A program made the position numbers and the translations under genes. From Chrysogorgia sp. JL179-B06 (taxonomy: Eukaryota; Cnidaria; Anthozoa; Scleralcyonacea; Chrysogorgiidae): DNA of 64,000 nt. Positions 57,341 to 64,000 of the stretch are shown in pieces. Where the stretch lies: contig JAYKKM010000375.1 of the NCBI GenBank assembly GCA_035772405.1, positions 4,242,501 to 4,306,500 of the forward strand, in the 5' to 3' direction. The notes beneath the pieces were generated by a model, which saw only the letters and a list, made by a program, of their open reading frames with translations, was not told the origin of the DNA and searched no databases. The number at the start of each line of letters is the position of its first letter. Positions within the stretch are counted from its first letter, which is position 1.

Positions 57341-57549
57341 AACTGCCAAAAAAGTGATGCACTGGCGTACGTTTTTTATTACTATACATCTTTCTTCCGC
57401 AATGTAGCTGCTAAGGTTCAGTGAAGAGGTTCAGCGGAGACTACAGTTGTCTAGAGCGGACTCCTCCTTCATCGACCAGTGGAAACAGCAACTTCAACAT
57501 TGTATGCCTTTAAAAATAATAAATAAAGGTAAAAAATCGAGACAAGGAT

Positions 57550-57770
57550 GGGACCGACAGCATTTTAGACATTACTTTTTAAGACAAAAATATAATTTAT
57601 GGATTCTAAAACAAACTTGTACTGTTTATATTTGTGCAAGTATTACTCTGCATTGTTGACGAGACAGACAGCGTTTTATACATTAATTTTTACGAAAAAA
57701 CATACTTTTATAGATTCTAAAACAACTTGTACTGTTTATATTTGTGCAAGTATTATTCTGTATTCAGTAC
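57550..57770 (+). repeat. Tandem duplication, ~112-bp unit
   Basis: GACAGCATTTTAGACATTA … TTCTAAAACAAACTTGTACTG … GCAAGTATTACTCTG is repeated from 57666 with about 15% change. Confidence 0.8.
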
Positions 57771-57899
57771 ATTGTTAACAACAGATCTCCTGAAGTTAAC
57801 ACACTTCCACCAATATCGTGCTCTAAAATATTGTCGAATTTCACAAAATCTACTATCCTATGAGCAAATCATACCTTAATCAGTTGTTTAGATAAAATA

Positions 57900-58450
57900 A
57901 CAATCCACTTGATCTTTTATAATTTTTGTTACCATGAGAAGATCGGGTATTCTGCTATATTATTTATATTCTGCTACATTCTTCACACATTGGCATACAC
58001 CTTTTTGTTTTTCTTATTTTCATTCACTTCACTTCATTCCATATTTTGGTTAGCACATGCAAACCATCGGGTCTTCTACCACATTCTTTGCCTCTTACTG
58101 GACTGGGTATAAGATCACCATGAAGACGTATATCAACCCACGCATGTATCAATTATCCATATAGGCATACACCTTTTTTGTTTTTCTTATTTTTAATTCT
58201 TTTTTCTTATTTACATTCATTTTATTCACTCGATATTCCAATATTTGTGGCGAAACAAAATAAATAAATATTTTGGTTACCACAAGCAGATCGGCTCTTC
58301 TGCCATATTGTTTACCTTTGCATGCAAGATCACCAGATGTACCACACATCGCCAGACATATCAACCCACCTTTTTGTGTTTCTTATTTTCATTTCAATGC
58401 ATTTAGCCAAAAGCAGCATTCGCCCACATCTTCAATTCGGTAATATATAT
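57900..58450. repeat. Diverged satellite units left of the palindrome
   Basis: Three diverged units share GGCATACACCTTTTTGTTTTTC, TTTTCATTCACTTC and CACAAGCAGATCGGCTCTTC words (57990, 58160, 58360). They resemble the 148-bp satellite to the right of the palindrome in composition and in TTCATTCACTTCA words. Confidence 0.6.
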
Positions 58451-58869
58451 AAGTTTCTTCCCGATTATGTTTTTCCCTAAATGGAGTGAACTGAAGTGAG
58501 CGAGACTAGAAAAACAGACAAATTAATCGATTGTAAATTCCACGCGTGCAAGCTTGAGAAATGTGGTTTTATGATCGAATGGATGGCAGATGCTGTTTGT
58601 TTTTACTAAATGGAGCGAACTGACGTGAATAGAACAGAAACTGAGACGAATGTGTATAAAATATATACCATACATATACATATACATATACGTGCGTGTA
58701 CATATATACATATATGCATATATATATATATACATATATAAGTAATATTTGGCATTTTACTCGATTAAATTACAGGTTCAAAGGATTTATGGTGAAGGAA
58801 AATTTCGAGTGTTGGAATATATACATTTTAAGACCAAACCGGGACCAGTTGCGAAAAATGCAACTTAGA

Positions 58870-58914
58870 GGCCTTCCGGCTGGAATCGAACCCGCGACCC
58901 TGCGATGCTACCGT
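58870..58914 (-). repeat. Truncated tRNA-like SINE head (A box deleted)
   Basis: The B-box half and part of the anticodon arm remain. The A box and D arm are missing between GATGCTA and CCGTTGCC when compared with the complement of 59270-59355. Confidence 0.85.
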
Positions 58915-59281
58915 TGCCGAGAGCCTAGTCACGAGTTCTGTATATAGTGGTGGTAATGCCGGGATAAGATTCTGGGTATATTACAAGTAATATTTGGCAT
59001 TTCACTCGACTAAATTACAGGTTCTAAGGATTTATGGTGAAGGAAAATTTTGAGTGCTGGAATATATACATTTTAAGACCATTACATTTTTATTACATTT
59101 TATTACATTAGATTTATTACATTATTAGATTATTTACATTTTAATTTTCCTTCACCATAAATCCTTAGAACCTGTAATTTAATCGAGTGAAATGCCAAAT
59201 ATTACTTGTAATATACCCAGAATCTTATCCCGGCATTACCACCACTATATATACAGAACTCGTGACTAGGCTCTCGGCAAC

Positions 59282-59354
59282 GGCTTCCGTAGCTCAGTGG
59301 TCAGAGCACTGCACTAGCATCGCAGGGTCGCGGGTTCGATTCCAGCCGGAAGGC
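59282..59354 (+). tRNA. tRNA-like SINE head with Ala(AGC)-type loop (best preserved)
   Basis: GCTTCCG-TA-GCTC…GAGC, anticodon stem CTGCA/CGCAG with loop CTAGCAT (AGC at 34-36, U33 present), B box GGTTCGATTCC and acceptor partner CGGAAGG. The 1-72 pair is G·G and 31-39 is A·C. It sits in a repeat unit present four times in the window, so a SINE head is more likely than a tRNA gene. Confidence 0.6.
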
Positions 59355-59751
59355 CTCTAAGTTGCATTTTTCGCAACTGGTCCCGGTTTGGTCTTAAAAT
59401 GTATATATTCCAACACTCGAAATTTTCCTTCACCATAAATCCTTAGAACCTGTAATTTAATCGAGTGAAATGCCAAATATTACTTATATATGTATATGCA
59501 TTTTATACACATATATATATTTTATACACATATATATATTTTATACACATTCGTCTCAGTTTCTGTTCTATTCACGTCAGTTCACTCCATTTAGTAAAAA
59601 CAAACAGCATCTGGCATCCATTCGATCATAAAACCACATTTCTCAAGCTTGCACGCGTGGAATTTACAATCGATTAATTTGTCTGTTTTTCTAGTCTCAC
59701 TCACTTCAGTTCACTCCATTTAGGGAAAAACATAATCGGGAAGAAACTTTT

Positions 59752-60345
59752 TATGTATTTGTTTTTGCTTGGTTATCCACACCAAATTTCCCATCTTTCA
59801 TCGATTACTGCACCATGCTTTGCGCTCTTTCTTCTATTTCCATTCACTTCCTTTTTTCCATTCAACAGCAACCACCACAAACATTTCATTCAGTCAAACA
59901 AACCACATTCTTCAAGCTTTTCTCGATTGCTCACATAGTGTTTGGACGCAGTTCTCGTTGGTTTTACACACATTGGCCTCTTTTATTTCTATTCGCTCCT
60001 TATCCCATTCAACAGCAACCGATACAAACATTTCTCCATTCATAAACAAACCACATTCTTCAAGCTTTTCTCGATTGCTCACATTTTGTTTGGACGCAGT
60101 TCTCGTTGGTTTTACACACATTGGCCTCTTCTATTTCTATTCACTTCATTTTCCCATTCAAGTGCAACCGGTACAAACATTTCCTTCAGTCATCCAAACC
60201 ACATTCTTCACGTTTTTCTCAATTCCGCTCATTGTATTTGAACGGAGTTTTCTTTGGTTTTAACATACTGACCTTCTCTATTTCCATTCACTTCTCTTCA
60301 GTGCACTCCATTTATAAAAAAAACACATTACTTACACTTTTATTA
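59752..60345 (+). repeat. 148-bp satellite, ~4 copies
   Basis: AAACCACATTCTTCAAGC starts at 59900, 60048 and (diverged) 60196, an exact 148-bp spacing. The unit includes TTTTCTCGATTGCTCACAT, TTTGGACGCAGTTCTCGTT, GGTTTTACACACATTGGCCT and CATTCAA…GCAACC. The first and last copies are more diverged. Its overlapping open frames are by-products of the repetition. Confidence 0.92.
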
Positions 60346-60905
60346 TAACACAAGTTCTTATACTCATTGTTGTTATTCTCAAGCTTATTTGCATACTAAC
60401 CACCACTCAAGCATGCAAGGATTGTTTAAAAGAATGGTTGTAACTCGCTTAGTTTACAAAGCTTTCTTAGAAAAGGAAATACGGAATCGAGTACCTTGCT
60501 TTGGAAAACTGGTCGTTGAGTTGTTGTGTACAATCTAACTCATCCTTAATGCAGACGCGGACGTGTATTCGTTACACAGATCGTTACACACAAAACGCCA
60601 AGAGTTTATCAGTTTTTTTACTGTCAAGTGTTTCATGAAATAAAGTTATGTTATGTTAGCGTATCGTTAAGAAGGTAAAGAATCAGGTAGTGTTCCAAAC
60701 ATAAAATTAAGAAAGAACGCTTAGACTTTGGAAATGAACATAGCACAAATTAACAATACCCCAGAGCCTGCCCACGCAGAGGATAGGAACCTGGCAAACG
60801 CAGCCTCACTGCTCTAGCTGCAAGGGCGTTTTACAACGTTTACCATCAAATCATAAACAAGAATGTTGCTGTGGCAACCGTCGAAACGGCAGGACACCTC
60901 ATTGA
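60346..60905. other. Unassigned intergenic sequence
   Basis: No gene or clear repeat. Confidence 0.45.
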
Positions 60906-61150
60906 TGGTCGGACAAGTCATTACTCTGCGCCCCAGACCTCGGCAGACAGCCGTCGTTCCGTATTAACACAACACGAGTCCATTTCACCACAGGGTTAGT
61001 ACCGAGGTTAGTATTAGGGTTATTATTTAATAACTCCAATACTAGCCTACGAACTCTGTACTGAAATGGGCTAATGCTGTGCTAATGCGAACTGACGGTT
61101 GTCTGTCGGGGTCTGGGGCGCAGACTAATGACGTGTTCGACTCATAGATA
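60906..61150. mobile_element. Foldback MITE, ~115-bp arms
   Basis: ACAAGTCATTACTCTGCGCC…CAGACCTCGGCAGACAGCCG…TTAGTATTAGGGTTA pairs with its complement up to GACGTGTTCGACTCATAG. Only about 10 bp separate the arms. Confidence 0.88.
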
Positions 61151-61168
61151 TAGGAAACGGACTCGTAA

Positions 61169-61396
61169 CACGAACAACGTTTTGATAGCTCCAATATACC
61201 ACATTGGAGTAAGCCATTCTGGGTGCTTCTCGTGGAAAATTACTACTTCGAATTGATAGAAAAACAAGATATGTCCAAGAGACAAGCGTTTTTCAGAGTT
61301 TTGGTTGACAATCGAAGCAATTCACCAGAGTTAAAGACTGACTGTAGAGTGGAGTTTTATTTTTGCAAGGGTCGGCAAAGATTAACAACAGTATCC
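61169..61396 (+). CDS. Open frame, possible coding exon (uncertain)
   Basis: The frame is open for 75 codons to a TAA and contains WVLLVENYYFELIEK, then FFRVLVDNR and CRVEFYFCKGRQRL. Only one ATG (61271) is present, leaving 42 codons. The end loosely recalls the 'R-[IV]-E-Y-x-x-x-x-G-R-x-x-L' end of small LYR-type assembly factors, but there is no visible LYR motif and no good splice pair. I would treat it as unproven. Confidence 0.2.
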
Positions 61397-62123
61397 TAAC
61401 AGAAGTATTTATACAACCAATTTAGGTTATGTTAAGTAAAGCCAAAGAAAAACGAGTGAAATGAAAGCAACGAGTCTCACCACTAAATGGACAACCAATT
61501 ATCCATAATTCGAACATTGAGAACGGAAATTCGCAATTTTCTTGAAGCGATTATTAACAGTTAGTTTTTTCGTGAGAGTCGCGTAATATGACTTGCCTTG
61601 GTCTGGTCACTTGAGCTTTTGCCGGCTTAAATCGCCATTTAGGATTCTCCATAGTAACGCGCCGCCCGAGCTGAGTCCGCAAACTACGCCTCCTATATCT
61701 ATGGTCCGACCGTCTACGGTTTCGAAATTTGCGGCGCCATGCACAAACCACTCAGGGTCTTGCTAAATCTAAAATTCGCTTACGACACAAATTCTGTGAA
61801 ATACTAAACACACCGACGCGAGTTCACCACCATCCCCCACTCCTCCGATTCAAAGCAAGAAAGATATCTATTATTTTATTACATAACAAGTTAAACTACC
61901 CTCGCAGTCGCTTATCTAGACTCAATATTTATCTAGACTCAATCTTTATCTAGACTCGTGCCTCGCTGAACATACTTTTTTTAAATACACATAAACATAA
62001 TTAGCAAACATAATCATCACTTTCATCGTTATTGATCACTATTAAAAATCTTTCCTAAAAATACATCTAAAACGTCACGCGATGTACACTGTTTCTCCTC
62101 TCTCGTCTCGCTCCAGGTCTCCT
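61397..62123 (-). other. 3' flank/UTR of the TDP-43 gene and unassigned DNA
   Basis: The minus-strand sequence leftward of the stop at 62124 should be the 3' UTR. An AATAAA complement (TTTATT) near 61873 is a candidate poly(A) signal. 61650-61760 is GC-richer with start codons on both strands but no convincing exon. Confidence 0.4.
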
Positions 62124-62942
62124 TTAACTTCTTGTCGTATCTCGGTTCCACAGCGCGTAACTCGTATCATTACTCACCCCACTGTTTACACTGCTGTTCA
62201 TCCCGCTTTCCATCCCACTTGTTCCCACAGTGCCACTCATACCACCACCACCACTCACATTACCACCCATGTTGCCGCTCATTGCATTACTCATGTTGCT
62301 CGCCATGGACGCCATGCCAGCAGCACCACCACCACCCATCGCCGACCCCAACGCCGCCATATTCATGCCAGCACCCATGCCTCCACCCATGCCTCCACCC
62401 ATACCTGCAGCCATACCTGCAGCCATACCTCCACCCATACCTGCAGCCATACCTCCACCCATACCTGCAGCCATACCTGCAGCTAAGCCTGCACCCATAC
62501 CACCGCCCATACCTCCCATGCTTTGGGCCATGCCTTGGGCCATATTATTCATAGCGGCCACATTCCACATGGCGTTCATCTGGCTGGGCCCGAAGCCACC
62601 GCCACTCCGATCCCCGAAGTTCCCGTAACCACCCATGTTGTTCCATCCGTACCCTCTCATGGTCCGTGGCGTGATGCTCGAGGGACTTGCATTGTTACCG
62701 AATTTGTTTGCCTTCGGCTCCGCTGGAGTGACGTTAACGCGGGCTCCGTTGATCACGTGAACACGAGACGTCACAGTGCGAGCAACATCTCCCGAGGCAA
62801 ACGTCACGAACCCGAACTGGCGATACGGCTGCGGCACGTAAACATCAGATAAAGCGCCAAATTTTTCGAAGTACGTCCGGATATCAGTGGCAGTGCAGTT
62901 GTTGGGTAATCGGCCAATGAATATCTTTCTCGGTGCTTCGTT
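62124..62942 (-). CDS. TARDBP: TDP-43 (TARDBP) orthologue, last exon: RRM2 and low-complexity tail
   Basis: TDP-43 binds UG-rich RNA and controls splicing and mRNA stability, mainly in the nucleus. The exon opens after TTCTGTAG (62943-62950, minus) with NEAPRKIFIGRLPNN. It gives RNP2 IFIGRL, then TYFEKFGALSDVYVPQPYRQ, RNP1 FGFVTFA and VNVTPAEPK. The closing A-E-P-K after RRM2 and the P-x-P-[FY]-R-x-F-x-F-V-T-F string are characteristic of TDP-43 rather than Musashi or DAZAP1. The tail of about 190 residues has GYGWNNMGGYGNFG and then repeats of GMAAGMGGGM; it is Met-, Gly- and Ala-rich and nearly free of the Gln/Asn found in vertebrate tails. The frame ends ALWNRDTTRS-stop. It joins the upstream exon at phase 0. 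Confidence 0.9.
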   Translation of the reverse strand, partial: NEAPRKIFIGRLPNNCTATDIRTYFEKFGALSDVYVPQPYRQFGFVTFASGDVARTVTSRVHVINGARVNVTPAEPKANKFGNNASPSSITPRTMRGYGWNNMGGYGNFGDRSGGGFGPSQMNAMWNVAAMNNMAQGMAQSMGGMGGGMGAGLAAGMAAGMGGGMAAGMGGGMAAGMAAGMGGGMGGGMGAGMNMAALGSAMGGGGAAGMASMASNMSNAMSGNMGGNVSGGGGMSGTVGTSGMESGMNSSVNSGVSNDTSYALWNRDTTRS

Positions 62943-63307
62943 CTACAGAAAAAAATTAACGACAATATATACCCGTACATGTAATTACCAGGCTAAAAAT
63001 TTGTTTTCGAATTTGGTGAGAAGGGAAAGGAAGAGAGAAGGGAAAGGAAGCGAGAAGGGAAAGGAAGAGAGAAGAAGAAAGGAAAGAAGAAAGGAAAATA
63101 TACAGGAAAGAAAATGGAAGGGGATGAAGAAGATGAAACTGGAAAGGGAGGGGAAAGGAAGAGAGAGAAGGAACAAATAGGGACATACAGACAGAAAGAC
63201 AGGGGAGGGGTTATATATAGTACAATTAAAGTAAAAGTGCGCACAGGCAATTTTAATATTAGTGTAATTTCAACATGCATGCAGTATGTCAAGTCGCATA
63301 CCGGTAC
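62943..63307 (-). other. TDP-43 intron with long homopurine:homopyrimidine tract
   Basis: The donor is AAG|GTACCG (GT at 63307-63306) and the acceptor TTTTTCTGTAG. Positions 63015-63180 of the + strand are almost pure purine (GGGAAAGGAAGAGAGAA-type repeats), so the transcript carries a CU-rich tract. Confidence 0.85.
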
Positions 63308-63448
63308 CTTGCCCTTGGACATTCTGACGTCAACTCTACGATCCAAGATGGTATGTGTACGAGTCAATACATTTTTAGCTACTTCATTGTCTTTGAAGCG
63401 GACAAAGCCAAATCCACGAGACTGACCAGTGGCAGGTGAGTTTTTGAC
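63308..63448 (-). CDS. TARDBP: TDP-43 (TARDBP) orthologue, internal exon: C-terminal half of RRM1
   Basis: 47 codons in phase 0 between an acceptor (TCTAATTCTAG) and a donor (AAG|GTACCG). It encodes VKNSPATGQS, RNP1 RGFGFVRF, then THTILDRRVDVRMSKGK. This aligns in order with the second half of TDP-43 RRM1 (x-x-G-x-S-[KR]-G-F-G-F-V-R-F … I-D-G-R-x-C-D-x-x-x-x-x-S-K). The start codon, N-terminal domain, NLS and first half of RRM1 are not found in the remaining 550 bp, so the gene runs off the right edge. Confidence 0.88.
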
Positions 63449-63534
63449 CTAGAATTAGAGAGAAGTTAGGACTTCTTACGCGGGATTCGTATTCACATCC
63501 CCCCCCCCGTGCCTGCAAAATGTCATTTTTCTGA

Positions 63535-63730
63535 GCGTATTAGCTTGACGATCGTGCATGTATCGTCTGTCTACTCCAAGCTCTCCCACATTCACTACAT
63601 CAGTGTATACATTATATTAACACATCCAAGCATTACTAATATATAGTGACTGCCGTATAGTACACTATATCAATCGAACCAGCACATCATTGTAACCTTC
63701 GCCCTCCATCTGAATCAGGCACGCTTATCG
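63535..63730 (-). mobile_element. SINE-like repeat inside the TDP-43 intron
   Basis: The reverse complement of 14620-14810: GATGGAGGGCGAAGGTTAC, TGGTTCGATTGATATAG, AATGCTTGGATGTG and TGAATGTGGGAGAGCTTGGA all correspond. Confidence 0.8.
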
Positions 63731-63837
63731 GGATCTATAAAGGCTTCTTAGGTCAATATATCGGTGGTTACCAATATTGGTCAGCAGGAATTCTTAACAC
63801 TGTAGACTAGTAACAGTCTAACAGAAACATCTTTACA

Positions 63838-64000
63838 GTGGCGGATCCAGCGTTGTTCGAAGGGGGGGGGGGGGGGGCGCACATGACGAATCAGCACGTT
63901 GTGGTGTGTTTGAGGCATTCCACTAGAGGGGTCTGGGGCCATGCCCCAAGGAAAATTTTTAATTTTGCAAAGCCCAGAAGTGCTTTTCCGGCGATTTCTA
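63838..64000 (+). mobile_element. Repeat start ACAGTGGCGGATCCAGCG, cut by window end
   Basis: CAGTGGCGGATCCAGCG, a 14-base G run, then GGGGTCTGGGGCCATGCCCC and AAAATTTTTAATTTTGCAAA. The same order is seen inside the hAT element (28938-29040). It is probably a hAT-like non-autonomous element; the other end lies outside. Confidence 0.65.

Larger units (their letters stand above)
58451..59748. repeat. ~1.3-kb palindrome (arms ~600 bp) carrying tRNA-headed SINE units
   Basis: The left arm 58451-59055 and right arm 59143-59748 are inverted copies, starting AAGTTTCTTCCCGATTATG and ending CATAATCGGGAAGAAACTT. The spacer is about 88 bp and rich in TTATTACATTA. Each arm contains one tRNA-headed unit. 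The left one has lost about 31 bp covering the A box and D arm, the right one is whole. The arms also have separately expanded TATA tracts. Confidence 0.92.

Noticed and set aside
59769..60348. Several overlapping long open frames with FFKLFSIAHIVF-like repeats
   Set aside because: They arise from the 148-bp satellite in all three frames, with no start context, splice sites or known domain. The period is not a multiple of 3.
62082..62628. Plus-strand frames rich in His/Thr, Pro/Met or Tyr/Leu repeats
   Set aside because: They are antisense shadows of the GMAAGMGGGM-coding repeats of the TDP-43 last exon.
62956..63367. Minus-strand Ser/Phe/Pro-rich frames of 63-124 codons
   Set aside because: They are the CU-rich intron read as protein; the splice sites at 63307 and 62943 remove it.

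Overview
The window is animal nuclear DNA, AT-rich, gene-poor and crowded with repeats. The mix of intron-bearing genes, many 5'-truncated CR1/L2-like and RTE-like LINE ends, tRNA-headed SINE-like units and long-armed foldback MITEs points to a cnidarian, probably an anthozoan (coral or sea anemone). This is inference: no species marker such as rRNA or mitochondrial sequence is present.

Only three protein-coding loci are well supported. (1) A two-exon gene on + (17736-17948 and 20662-20736) encodes a small secreted peptide precursor with six cysteines and a dibasic tail; I do not recognise the family. (2) An intronless class A GPCR lies on - (43590-42511), with most rhodopsin-family landmarks but without the TM5 and TM6 prolines; it is an orphan. 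(3) The 3' half of a TDP-43 (TARDBP) orthologue lies on - (exons 63448-63308 and 62942-62124). It has the end of RRM1, all of RRM2 and a Met/Gly/Ala-rich low-complexity tail; its 5' exons lie beyond the right edge.

Layout. 0-16 kb: decayed LINE 3' ends, an AATAATGGAC word cluster, MITEs, a (CAAA)n RTE-type tail, a LINE-free foldback at 8.8-9.3 kb and a tRNA-like element at 14.6 kb. 16.2-20.8 kb: a LINE fragment between 225-bp inverted arms, then the secreted-peptide gene, whose intron is filled with foldback elements. 21-31 kb: hairpins with a shared core, a tandem pair of tRNA-headed repeats and a hAT element with an exact 8-bp target duplication. 31-42 kb: more LINE ends, palindromes and a Penelope-like or hammerhead-like motif. 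42.5-44 kb: the GPCR and its upstream region. 44-58 kb: degenerate repeats, an interleaved double minisatellite (51.1-52.6 kb) and MITEs. 58.4-60.35 kb: a ~1.3-kb palindrome followed by a 148-bp satellite. 60.9-64 kb: a MITE and the TDP-43 gene.

The genes do not form a pathway. The main biology is one receptor, one secreted peptide and one RNA-binding protein in a repeat-dominated landscape. The most notable repeat signal is a set of hairpins sharing one centre (…CGAGGCGATAGCCGAG…) but having unrelated arms.
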